Positions 12,830-24,706 of a DNA stretch of 64,000 bases are shown one piece after another. Source of the DNA: Carnegiea gigantea (lineage: Eukaryota; Streptophyta; Magnoliopsida; Caryophyllales; Cactaceae). The DNA lies in assembly GCA_029747015.1 (NCBI GenBank), contig JAKOGI010000828.1:161001-225000 (forward strand). Reading direction: 5' to 3'. How positions within the stretch are numbered: the stretch's first letter is position 1; every line of letters starts with the position of its first letter. The position numbers were made by a program, and so were the translations under genes. The notes below the pieces were generated by a model, which was given only the letters and a program-made list of their open reading frames with translations, had not been told where the DNA came from and made no database searches.

Positions 12830-15380
12830 GAGTACCTTCAGTTTGTTCAACATGAAGATACAGCAGGTGAAGAAGTGTCATTAGATAATATTGACATGAT
12901 TTCGGATATGGAAGAAGAAGTCGTCGAAACTACTGAAGAGAATATTTTCGATTCAAGAGTTTTAATTAATGTGAATCCCTCTTTTGTTACCATGCCTTAC
13001 AATTTTAAGGATGACAAAGAGGTGTTAATCATTAGTAAATGAATCCTTAATACGCATCTAGTAATTTCCCTTATACAATGGTTTCAGTAGCTTCAGTTTA
13101 TTTACTAATATGATGCTCATACTCTTTTTATATAGATGAACATAGCAATGCTAGAAAGTCCAGAGGGAGAATCAATGGGAACATGGCATATAAATTGGTT
13201 CCTCCAGAGAGGATTGTGGTACCTTTAAACAACTTGTTACAACCAACAAAGAACGCAAGGAGTACATTTATTAGATTCCTTACTGATGTTGCTAAGAGAC
13301 ATAGCTTATGTCCCCTTAACTATGAAGATTAGCACTTAGTGCCATAGTACTTTAGAGTTCAGATCATAATGTTTATTAGGGTAAGCATTTATTCATGTCC
13401 AAGCTAGGTGATGCATGTTATCTAAATGTAACTAGTTCAAATAATTACTTGAACTTCTGCTTTGGTAGGGGAAATTTTTATTACCAAATGGGGTACAAGT
13501 CAAACAGAAAATTCTAAAGTCGGTTGAGGAAAGGGTTCGAGGTTTCAAGTATTCCTTGAGATGTAAGTATGTTAAAGAAGACACCACAAAAGAGGTGTCA
13601 CATAATTTGGATAAGAGTAAGCGCCCGTCTGCTGTAGGTGGCCAGATATAGGTTGGTTTAATCGATTATTTCTTTTCGGAGAAGTTTCCGGCAAGTCAAA
13701 AAAATGTTGCTTTCATCATGTCTATGTTGTCGTATCTTTGGAGATGCTTTGGATGTTGCTTTCCTATGTTTGATATACTGTGACTTTCTGGGGGTGTGTG
13801 GATGTGTGGTTGTGCTATTCTTACTCTTTGGTCCCGATTGTAATGGTTTTGCCCTTCAGAATAGCTAGCTATATAATAGGTAGAGGCCTTTGTTTTGTAA
13901 ATTGATTTTACTAGCAACTTGGTGAAGCTATATGGCTTGTTTTAACTCATTGAGGAGTCAGTCCATACAACTCAATTGTCTAGGCTAATGACTTCTTTCC
14001 ATCTTTCAAATCTCTTTTTCCCCCTAGTTGTCGCAGTACAACTTCAAAGAAAATAAAAACTGGAAACAAGGATCCGTTTACTTCCACGAAAAGAATTGAA
14101 GGTTGTAGTTTACATAGTATCCTTCATAGAAATCATAAACTTATTCTCATTTGCATTGAAGGACCGTGTTTTTGGTATCACACAAATTCAAAATGTGCTT
14201 TGGGTGCTTTGGTAATTGCGTTGATGACTGTTTGGCTTCCCTTAGAAATAACCTCCACCTTTATAACAATATAATAGCTGTTGTCATGTATAACTGGTTT
14301 ACTAATGGAAAAGAGCAACAGGGAAGCAACTACATGCATATACAAGTGGATCACAAAGTCTTGCAATCAAAAGGGCTAATTTTATAACTCATGTATGCTC
14401 ACTATGTTGATATTAAGTAAGCTGTGTAGCTATCATAAGGTATCAAGTTCGTGGGAAGTCTAGGCTCTGAATGATCATGTGGGCCAACGTTCTGAATAGC
14501 CAACCTTTTTTATTGTTAGAGTTGAGTTTTGTTTTCGGGATGTAACTTCAGTGCTCCGGGCGTGTGATTCATTAAGCCGTTTTTTTTTTAAAAAAAAAAA
14601 ACTTAGCTTTATATCTTGTGTACTCTAGGCATGTGGCCTATGGAGTTGTTGTCCCTAGCACATAGCCGTCGAGCTTGTTGGATATATTCCTTATGTTTCT
14701 ATTGTTATAAGTACTTAATGTAAGGCTATAAGCCTAAGTTATGCTTAGTTTTTAGGGGAAACTTCGTCCGTTTTGTTCTAAAATTTTAGAGATCACTAAC
14801 ATCACTAGCCCTAGGGGGTAGGAGTGTTACACTTTATTTACTTTGCTATGCATAGAATTCTTTATTTATGCCTATACATTGATTTATAGGAGAAGGAGCA
14901 TCGAAGAGAATCTGGTCCCTTGGAATGGTTTATAAAGACTCATCAGGATAAAGAAGGATCTTACCATGAACCGGTCACTAAGAAATTTATGGCATGTGCA
15001 TTTATACATTTATCATAATTTACATAAAGTATGTCATTATTTAATATATATATGAACAACATAAAGATAAATTTTGGTATCTGTGGCCAATAATTTATAT
15101 AGGATATTATTGTTGATGTTGTCAAATGAAAGAAAGGCACTTCAGAAGCAGTATTCTTTGAAGCCACAGCACCGGCTGAGACTTTTGCTTATCATCAGTT
15201 GATGGGACATGCAAGTATTAGAGGGTTAGAGGAGTTGGGCCTAAAGTGACCTCTAATCAACTTAATGCCAAACGTAATTCTCAAAGTGGGACTGAACCTT
15301 CGAATTCTAGCATAGTGAGTCTATTACTAAAAGAGGTTCGATCCTTATGTTAGAGGTTACTTACTTGAAGTCTCAATGAA
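12830..15380 (+). pseudogene. Second CACTA gene, Transposase_24 type, broken
   Basis: The second open reading frame typical of plant CACTA elements. An acidic leader (12840-12975, EEEVVETTEE) is followed after an apparent intron by the conserved block PPERIVVPLNNLLQPTKNAR with FIRFLTDVAKRHSLCPLNYED (about 13198-13330), a tail resembling the downstream part of the domain (about 13470-13610), and after another gap EKEHRRESGPLEWFIKTHQD (about 14892-14950) and a GHASIRGLEELG block (about 15205-15240). Exon-like pieces are separated by AT-rich gaps with plausible introns, and stops occur inside the blocks. Such proteins are thought to bind subterminal repeats; no intact product is possible here. 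Confidence 0.8.
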
Positions 15381-17504
15381 CTGATGATGCGCATGTTCTA
15401 TGTCATTTTTAAACCACGTTTTACTACTTTTTTACTGAATTGCCATAATTAAGAATAGATAATGAATACATGTACACTTTGGATAAGGTCAATGTTAATT
15501 TCTTTATTTGATTTGTGATTAGGGCGATGATGTTGAAGACAATCAAAGGAATAACACAACCTTAGCTGGTGAACACATAAGAGATACTCTGGCGACTATG
15601 CCTGCATTAGCTAAGAATAATGAGGCATATATCAAGGATGCAGGTTAAATTGAAACGGTACTAAGGGAAAAAGATGGAGCTACTCATACTTCTACATCAC
15701 CTTAAGTTGTAAAGCAAGTGAGTTCACATTCTGTATACGCACAAGTGTACTCTTCCCCTATAAAATCTTGTGTTGTTCTGAATGTTTTTTTAACACCATC
15801 ATACCTGATTTTGGGTGTTTGCATGTGAGTCAGCAAAGACAAAATGCCGGAGGCAAAGAGAACATACAGGGGCAAATAAACCAAGACAACCACCCCTTTT
15901 TTTATTTTCTTGATTTAGTTGCATGTTATGCCATTTGGGTAAAGATGACAGCTAAAATCATGATAGGTACAATTATGTTCTTATTAGCTATTTCGTCTGA
16001 CAAAATCACTTCATTATCTGACTACTAGTCTTATTTAGTCAAATTCCCTTTAAGGAGTTAACAAGTCCTGTATAACCCAACTCGGCAAGAAACATATCAA
16101 TGTGACAAATAGAATGGAAAATTCCGCAACTCGCATGACACAACCCCATTATTTTGTAAATCAAGTAAGTCCTTAGTTTGTGCGCATAAACATAACATTA
16201 TGTGTCATGCAAAGACCTTGCATAGTTAACTCTTTATTATTGAAATTTCTTCTAATATTGTAATTTTTATGTAGACGGATGATCAAAACACATCTATGGG
16301 AGAAAATACAAATACTTCTAGTTGCTCAAAGCAACTGAACAACGCTTGGAGGCTTAATTTTGACCAAAGAGAGCAGGTAAGATGTTAAGTAATTTTCATT
16401 TTTACTAGACAAATACCCCAATCCAATGTGATAATCTACAGAGCAGAGTACTTACTTGGAAGTGATACTTCTAGTGCCTATTATTTGAGTAATTCATATA
16501 ATTTGGTAATTATTTGACTATTATTTTGATTTGGCTGAAATGCATCCAAGGAGTTAGCAAGGGTTTTAGCTTGATTTCTATGCCTTCACCACTTTCAAGA
16601 GAACTTATGTGCTCTAGGGTAATTAATCCTTACGCAACAACTCAAGTGCATGTATGTTTTTCCTAATATGATGTTTGTTAAATTTGAATAGATTATTCAA
16701 CTCATTTAGCTATTTTAATTATTTTAAGAACAACTTTAACCACGTTAATCAATCATCACATGAGGAGATGGATCGTTTGCCTCGTAGCCTTACAAATTCC
16801 AAGAGCACTCAAGTTGAATTTGAGACTTGAAATGATGGTGCCACTCTGAATGATGAGATTTTTGGAGATGGTTGTTGGAGACTTGTAGGAACTACATATA
16901 ATCAACAAGCACAAAATCCAATCAGTGCACAAAAGACAAAGGATTAGATACTTCTAATTTAGTCAGGCATCAATTTACCTAAAAAGCTAGCAAATAAGAC
17001 AGTGGACAATCATAAGCATAGTTAAAATCAATCTTTACTGGATCAGGTAAATAATCATTGAAAGACATTATGGACTCTATACTTTCGGTTTATTTTTACT
17101 CGTATATGAATATGGTTTTCTATCTTTTTCTTACTTCAAGTGTCCTCACTAGATGATTTCATTTGAATGACTCTTAGGTATAGTCATGCTGAGATAGAAA
17201 AGTTAGCCAATAAGGTGATCGAGGAAAATCCAAACACGGTGAGAAGTTTCAGGAATCTAAAGAGATGAGACTTTGCTTATTGTTTTCTAGGAGGCATGGT
17301 ACATAAATGCTTATATATTCTTACATTTAAGGTTTGATTTCTCATTTACTTTGGGTTAACTAAGTCTAAAAATAAAACATTATTTATTATAAGCCTTTGT
17401 TGAGGGTAAAAAAATGTAGACAAGGAATTATTAAGCAAGATTATTTATGAAAAGTTGTCATTACTCTTAAGCAACCTAGTAAGAATATTAATTTTCGTAC
17501 TAGG
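15381..17504. other. Probable distal CACTA sequence, no recognisable gene
   Basis: Short polar, exon-like segments (for example 15533-15650, 16275-16380 and 16760-16950) lie between AT-rich, intron-like DNA. They could be distal exons of the second CACTA gene, but I see no diagnostic motif. Confidence 0.35.
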
Positions 17505-18275
17505 TTTTGTTGTTAGTTGAACTCAGTTATAGTTCTATTCTTGGTTGAACTTAGTTGTTTTCTATTGTTTGTTGAATTCAGTTGGGTTCTATTACTGGTT
17601 ATTGGTTGAACTCGATTGGGCTATATTGTTGGTTGAACTCACTTGAGTTCCATTGATGGTAAACTCAGTTGTGGTTCTATTATTGGTTGAACCCGGTTGG
17701 GGCTCTATTGTTGGTTAAGCTCACTTAGGTTATATTGTTGGTTGAACTTGGTTGCAGTTCTATTATTAGTTGAACTCAATTGTGGTTGTGTTATTGGTTG
17801 AGCACGATTGTGGTTCTATCGTTAGTTGAACTCGGTTGGGTCCTATTATTAGTTGAACTCAATTGTGGTTTTATCCTTAGCTCAACTCTGTTGTAGTTCT
17901 ATTTGTGGTTGAATTTAGTTGGTTTCTGTTGTTAGTTAAACTAGTGGTTCTACTGTTGGTTGAACCTGGGTTCTGTTATTGGTTGAACTCACATGGGTTC
18001 TATTGTTGGTAAAACTTAGTCGCGATTCTATTGTTCGTTGAACTCGAATGGGGTTCCATTGTTGGTTGAACTGACTTGGGTTCTATTGTTAGTTGAACTT
18101 GGTTGCAGTTCTATTATTAGTTGAACCTAGTTGTGGTTGTATTATTGGTTGAACTCAATTGTGGTTCTATTGTTAGTTGAACTCATTTGGGTCCTATTGT
18201 TATTTAAACTCGATTGTGTTCTATTCTTGGTTCAACTTTGTTGTGATTCTATTGTTGGTTGAACTCTATTATATG
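17505..18275 (+). repeat. Minisatellite, ~29-bp unit, more than 20 diverged copies
   Basis: About 770 bp of head-to-tail variants of TTGGTTGAACTCAGTTG followed by GGTTCTATTG. Units vary between about 20 and 32 bp and carry many substitutions. No reading frame stays open through the block. It lies directly downstream of the CACTA genes and before a poly-T tract near 18345. Confidence 0.9.
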
Positions 18276-18599
18276 TCTTTAACCTGATTCTGCCTAGTCT
18301 ACATCTTTAGTTAATCTCATTGGTTATCTTTTCTAATAATTCTTTTTTTTTTTTGTGTTTCGATTGCCTAACAGGTTCCATTTCTGGAGCTAACATCTCT
18401 CAATGAAGAAAACGAAGATGGAGACTTTTCTTATACATTCTTAGAAGTTAGGCATGTCTAATCAACTAGGTACAACGAAAACAATTAGCATAATCGATTC
18501 AGAACAATGCAAGAATATTTAATTTTTATTTCATTAGTGTTTGTTGCGATATCTATAATTAATCTTTTTCAAGCACTAATGTGTAATTTATTTAATTGA

Positions 18600-18830
18600 T
18601 GTTTGATTAGACCTGACAAAATCAACCCGAGACCCGGAACCCGAACCGAGCGACCCGGACCCCTACCCGACCCGACATCCAAAATATGCTCATCCGAAAG
18701 TGGTCCCGGAACCTGAATTGACCTGACCCGAACTATACCCGAAATATCACTTTACCCCAACATGACCGGACCAAACTTGAATCGACCCGTACCTGAACCG
18801 AATGATCCATTTGCCAGGTCTATGTTTGAT
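18600..18830. mobile_element. hAT-type MITE with 8-bp target duplication
   Basis: The element proper is 18608-18822 (215 bp). It begins TAGACCTGACAAAATC and ends ...GATCCATTTGCCAGGTCTA, so the ends are inverted repeats of the TAGACCTGRCAAA type. Both sides carry the same 8 bp, TGTTTGAT (18600-18607 and 18823-18830), the target-duplication length of the hAT superfamily. The interior is rich in ACCCGAACCC-like repeats and non-coding. The termini closely resemble those of the 12.2-kb virus-bearing element at 43957-56169. Confidence 0.88.
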
Positions 18831-19610
18831 CTATTTTAATTAATTTTTTTAATTGGAGAATAATTATATCGATTGATATTATATAATTCTTAATTTAATT
18901 ATTTATGTAGGGTGATGCTGGTAATTAGTATAAAACTTGTTAATTAAAAAAGAATAATTAATTTAAATTTTCCATTTTTAACTTAAGAAGTTTTATCCTA
19001 AATTACCGACATTATTTTTTAAAAAAGTAAAACGACACTAATAACACTAATAAGTGTGCGACAAATTACGGCTTCGTGCATCTCTCAGGGAGGCATAGCG
19101 TAAAATGACTACATGTACACTGTGGGTAATTAGTACTTACTCCGTATTTATAAATATGGGGAATATAGCTGCACTCGCATTTCCAGTAAGTGTGCAGAAT
19201 ACTTCCACACACTTAATTTCCCACACTTAGCCAAAGTGTGGGCAACTGCTATTTCTACACTTATAAGCATGGTTATTAGCAAAAGTAAATGTGAAAAGAA
19301 GCAACCTTCTTTGTGGTAAAAGACCCCACATGTAAGGAGGTGCATGCTCTAGATTGCCACATTGAATGCATCCCTATTGGAACCACGCATGAAGGGAAAT
19401 AATCGACTTGGCCTACATGATGATGTTCTAGCCATTTTATACCACCAAATGAAAAGTGGGGCCAATCTATTCACATAAAGAGCATAGTCAAATCTAAGAC
19501 CAAAAACCTCCACACAAGAGGTCTTGAGTTTAGAAGATATGATGTGTCCTAAACCCAAAGTCATGCATTGAGTCATCGAGTTTGGAATTTAGATTAGAGC
19601 ATTTTCGTAT
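18831..19610. other. Gene-free stretch with a CCACACTTA/AAAGTGTGG palindrome
   Basis: AT-rich, no recognisable gene. At 19220-19242 lies a near-palindrome with the same arms (CCACACTTA, AAAGTGTGG) as 6949-6969. Nearby copies of ACACTTA and AAGTGTG (about 19185-19260) look like the clustered subterminal repeats of a CACTA element. A canonical CACTA terminus was not located. Confidence 0.45.
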
Positions 19611-20620
19611 GGCTAGAGCATTTTCGTACTACAAGGCCTATTTTAAGTGTCATTTCTCCATCTATTCCATTCCACCATAATCCACCATTTAGTTAGGATT
19701 TAAACCATTTTAGAATGAGGGAGAGTGCCTCTCTGCGGGCAGAGACGTCGGTAGAGGTAAGGCTACCTGCATCTGGATCCACCTAGACCCCGCAGAAGAG
19801 AGATCCACACTGGGAGGTGGTGTTGTTGTTGTTTAGAATGAGGGAGAGTAAGTAGAAGAGGGAGATTCGCAAGGAAGCGGATTGGGTTTGCAATAGATGG
19901 ATTCAAGCACGTGTTCTGGCGGAGCAATTGCTTCCCTTCTCTTCTCTTCTCTCCACTAGATTTATTGATATCTAGATCGATAAATTAGGTTATTTAATTC
20001 ATGTCAAGTTATAGTTTAAAATCTTAGGATTGATGTTGAACCTGCCATTACATTTATTTTTGAATTGATTGTTTAGTGTGCTTTTGAATTGGGTTCGTTC
20101 CATCGAATCTAGAGTTTATAATCATTGTAACAAGTTTGGTCACCTTCTTACTCTTATTATGTATTAGGTAAAGTACTAAAAGGTGAAATCTGATGTTGGA
20201 GACACCAGATTTGACTTGATTGTGTGATGTCTTGATAAATACTTACCGATCGAGAGACCTAGCATGACAATCGCATGCCTAATGGACCTAAACTAATTGA
20301 GAATCCATGTGAATTAATGATTGATTTGATTTGGGTATTTTGCTCCGCCTTCAAATAGGGTTGTTATACCTTGATTATCGATCCTGAAATTTCCAAATTA
20401 AAGAGATAATAATTTATCTTTTAAAGTAGGTAATTGATTGGTTGAATTAATTCTATGAATATTTGTCCATTAAAATAGATAATGGATTAGTTTAATTTTA
20501 ATCTCAAGTTTTGATTGGCTTAGCCTATCTTAACGGAATATAGCCCTACTAATTGACCTAGTCCTTGTGGAAGAGGACACTGATTTGTTGGAACACCAAT
20601 GTGCACTTGTGGCCTTATCA
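19611..20620 (+). repeat. 5'-truncated LTR, first copy in a tandem LTR-retrotransposon array
   Basis: Homologous to 23905-24706 and 28060-28610, with shared landmarks GAGCATTTTCG, CATCTATTCCAT, TAAAATCTTGGGATTGATGTTG-like and ACTAAAAG-TGAAATCTGATG. The first ~410 bp present in the other two LTRs are missing. It ends ...CCTTATCA just before a degraded primer-binding site (20627). A SINE fragment interrupts it at 19727-19831. Confidence 0.75.
19709..19849 (+). mobile_element. 5'-truncated SINE (Au-like 3' end) with 18-bp target duplication
   Basis: The inserted sequence at 19727-19831 is 105 bp, carries GGTAAGGCTACCTGCATC and AGACCCCGCAG, then CACTGGG, and ends in GTTGTTGTTG. This matches the 3' region and TTG-type tail of plant Au-type SINEs. 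It is flanked by identical 18-bp repeats, TTTAGAATGAGGGAGAGT (19709-19726 and 19832-19849). The sister LTRs at 23.9 and 28.1 kb lack it, confirming an insertion. Family assignment is from recall of the SINE tail and should be checked. Confidence 0.75.
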
Positions 20621-23494
20621 CATTTTTGGTGTTGTTATCGTGGACTAGTGTCGAATATTGGGCTTTTTCATAAAGGTGTGACTAAGCATTTGGTTCTTCT
20701 TTTAAAAAATAAAAAAATTCAAAATGCAAACACAATGGCAATTTTTCATTTTCCTCAATTTGAGTATGATTATTTTGAAGGAATTTTAAGTATTTAAATT
20801 CTTTTCTTTCTCAAAGTGATTATTATGTGGGTAAATGGAAAATTTTCAACAATGTTGACAAGGGTGTGAGTACTAAACCCCATGCTCTTTTAGATTACTG
20901 GGGTTTTCATAGTAATAGTGTTGATTAAGCATGGTATTTTTTTGAGTGAATTGCTTTAGTTTCATTTGAATTTGAGAAGGCTAGAAGTGTTTATGGATAT
21001 TAATTTTCTTATCCTTATACATTCTATGCTAGATCATATTATGCTTCTTTTTGGAGTAACTTGTCTAATTTTTCTAACTATACCATAAATTCATGTCCTT
21101 CTATTGCATGTTAAGCTCAACTTGAATTTCCATCACCAGAGGGCAAGACTGATATCATCTGAGGCTACCTGATTCATCATTTCCTTTAGCTACATGAATA
21201 GGGGTAGGTGAGCCTTTGGGGTAGTTCCTAGGTTTAATTTTGTTGATACATGTTTTGAGCCAGAAGATACTTTCGATGAAGTGCACGATCTAGTTGACCC
21301 TCCTTTGGAGGGGTCACATGATTGTTTTTTTGCATCATGACTTTTCTAGCCTTAATTATGATATTGTTCTACCCAAACACCTTGATCATTCACCCTAGTA
21401 TTACCTTGATGTGCCCATCATTTATGTTATGGTTTGCAATGCTAATGTTTACTTTGGCTATGAGGGTAACATGTTTGATGTAGTTAGTGGGAATGTTGTT
21501 AATTTTGTGTCCCTAGGTTGCTTTAGTTGGTACAATGCGTCCGTTAACCCTTCTGGCATGTACCTAGTGGATGAGCCTAGAAAAATCACATGGAATACTT
21601 ACTTAGATTCTCTAGGTTTTCCTTTGGCATTTGCTTTGTTTAAGAGAGCGATGAATTTCTTTGATATGATTATCTTGATGCTTTCTTACTACTATGCTTG
21701 CGAATCCCATGCTGTGGTGTTTGAAACACTTTTGCCTATGTTAACAACATTGGTGCTCGCAGCACCTAACTAGGTGTGATTGTTCTCTTTTGTTTAGCCT
21801 TTCCCTTATCCTCATTTTTTTACTTTGAATAATAATGCTTTACCTATGCATGGAGGAAGGTTACTTTCATATTTTTCATTTTGGTTTTTTATTTGCATAC
21901 TTCTTAGAGTGTATTTACACTAGTGTGTTTTATTTAGTTGCATTTAGGTATGCACATAGGATTACATATAGGGATGTTGTAGATTGGATTGAGATGCCTA
22001 TGATGATGCTTTGCTAGGCAAGTTAGTTTACATGAGCTTGAGTGACTTTTTATATATAATTCCTTTTGGTGTGAAAATTACTGATTATTTTGTAAATATT
22101 TCTAGTTTTAACCCTTTGTCTTGATTAAGAGCTATTTTACCCTTTGGGGTTTTTAACACTATTGTTGGTACATGTACCTCATTTTATGAGCTAGCTGAGA
22201 CTATTATAGGTATCTAGTGGGATTTTAAACCTTATTTAGATTGCTTCATCATACTCAATCTCATGTTCTTTGGTGTGTGTTACTCTTCTAAGTTGTATCC
22301 CTAGAACTTGCCTAAATTCTTATTCAAAACAACATTAGCATGTGCATAGTTGATGTGGTAGAGACATTCTTTCTTTCTTCAGTCATTTTAGCCCTAGAGT
22401 GAAATAGCCTACCTTGTGTTACATGTTAATGCCCTATTAACCCTATTGTGCCTATGACTATTTGCTTGTTGCGATCCTTTACATTTTGGTCCTTGGCCCT
22501 CCACATATTGTTATCCTAAAGCCAAGCCTATGCAGCATCACTTCTTACTTATAGTGCACAGTTTTTGGGGTGTTTAAGGTGGCTTTGGTATAGTAGTTTA
22601 TTGAGGGGTTGATGATTAAACATTTAGTATTTTTTATTTGTTTCACCTCTTATTTGGGTCTCATATATATGCATTAGGTTGTGACTTGATAGTCCGTGAT
22701 CCATGCCCTTTAATAGTTAAAATTCTCATTTCATTTTCTCACAAAAAAAAGGAAGAAAAATAATGTTGCAGAAGGAATTTAAAAAAAGAGAGAAAATCAA
22801 CAAGGGATTGGCATTGGATATGACATAACTTGTGTTCCTTTTTTGTTAAGTCATTTCCTACTTAATTTAAGGGAAATGTTCATTGTGTTTTTGAGGTGTT
22901 TAGTGTTGATGAACTTCATAGTTTCTTGGTGGTTAGTTGGTTGCTCCTTAGTCACTTGGCGAAATAGTTCCACGTTGCCTAAATTCATTAATCTATCTCC
23001 TTCCCTTAACCCTTTAGCCTATGTTACAAGCCATATGAAGTTGTGTTGAATATTATATGAACATTGCATCTTAATGGTGGGGAATAGGAGATTCTAGGCA
23101 TGCCTATGGTAGTTTGCATTTCGGAATAAGTCTTGAGTGAACCTATGATATATTTCAAACACTTGCACAGAGTGTTCTACATTTCTTAAAAGTGAAGTTC
23201 TATAGGCCTATTTAACTCTACTCAATTTGATGTGCTTTGTGGTTATTTGGGGGTGATCAAGTTTCATGATGAGCTTATGGTCGTATGCTTCTTCGAAAAC
23301 ATTCTCCTTCTCTTGATTTTAAAACATCTAGCACACTATTTGGGGTTACCATTGATTGATATTCTAACTTATGATGTGTTATGAGTTGCCTAGCCTAAGG
23401 AGATTGTTGTATTTTTGAATCTGGAATGTATCTTCCCTTGTTAGTCTTGTCTAGTGTTTACTTGAGGACAAGCGAAGGTTTAAGCATAAGGGAG
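20621..23494 (+). mobile_element. Internal region 1 of the tandem non-autonomous LTR retrotransposon
   Basis: Begins with a degraded primer-binding site (20627, TGGTGTTGTTATCGTGGA, resembling the tRNA-Asp-type site of Athila-like elements) and ends with a polypurine-like tract (AAGCATAAGGGAG) before the next LTR at 23495. No gag, protease, RT or integrase motif is visible, so it is LARD-like. Frames at 21411-21773 and 21835-22017 correspond to frames in internal region 2 but are shifted and stopped. Confidence 0.7.
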
Positions 23495-24706
23495 TGATGA
23501 ACGTCATATTTACATGGATTATTTGAGTATTTGGGAGTTATTTTAGGGGATTAATGTGTTTAGTTGTGCGATTTATGCCCCTAATTGTAATGTTACACTT
23601 GGTTTCACTTGTTTTCTGTGCTTTTGTTGATTTTGACTTGATGAGCATAAGATATTGAGTGGAATGACAATTTTGGTGGCCCTGTAGATCAAAGAAGAAC
23701 ACGGACAAGCTGTGGGCAATGGCATAGTCAAGGAGGTTCTAGAAAGAAGCAATAGGAGACACAATTGAAGAACAAGCTGACCAATGGGCATCATTAACTG
23801 GATAAGGTGGTCACCACAGTCTGACAGTAGTGAGCCACCTTACCTGGTCGTATTGTTTTCTTCGCAGCTCATTGACTTTCGGGGGTTTTTTATGTTTGAC
23901 TAGAGCATTTTCGAAATAAAAGGCCTATTTTCAGCCTCATTTTTTCATCTATTCCATTCCACCATAATCCACTCTAGTTATGTTTTAGACAATTTTAGAG
24001 TGAAGGAGAGCAAGTAGGTTTGCAATCGATAGCTTCAAGCATGCATCTGGGTAGAATAATTTTTTTCCCTTCTCTTCTGTTTTTTAGATTTATTGCTTTC
24101 TAGATTGATGTATTAGTCTATGTAATTCATATGAATTTGTGGTTTAAAATCTTGGGATTCATGTTGGACTTGTGATTATATATGTGTTATTGAATTGATT
24201 GTTTGGGTGCTTTTGAATTGTTGGGTTCATTGCATCAGGTTCGGAGTTAAGTACTAAAAAGTGAAATCTGATGTCAAAATACCATATTTGACTCAATTGC
24301 ATGATGTATTGAGAAAGAATCGCCAATCAAGAGGCCTAAAATGATAATTGCGTGCCCAATTAATTTACAGTAATCGAGAATCCATGAGAATTGATGATTG
24401 ATTTGATTTGGATACTTTGCTCCACCTTGAAAGAGGGTTGTGATACCTCAGTTATCGACCTTCAAATTTCCTATTAAAAGAGAAAGTGCTTGATCTATTC
24501 TTAAAGTCGGTAGTTGGTTAGTTGACTTAATTCCATGAATATTTATCCATTAGAATAGATAGTGGATTAGTTCAATTTCAATCTCAAGTTTTCATTAGCT
24601 TAGCCCATCTTGATGGAATAATGGAATATAGTTCGGCAGATTGACCTAGTTCTCGTGTGAGACGACATTGATTTACTAGAACGCCCATGTGCTTGTTGCC
24701 TTATAA
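23495..24706 (+). repeat. LTR, second and complete copy in the tandem array
   Basis: Starts TGATGAACGTCATATT right after the purine tract and ends a few bases before the degraded primer site TTGCCATTGTCAGGCA (about 24714). It is about 1.2 kb. It carries the GCTCACCAC/GTGGTGA-like dyad region (about 23810-23840) seen in related LTRs of this window. The 3' boundary is approximate. Confidence 0.75.

Noticed and set aside
17505..18275. CRISPR-like array
   Set aside because: Units are directly adjacent with no unique spacers, diverged from each other, and in plant nuclear DNA; it is a minisatellite.
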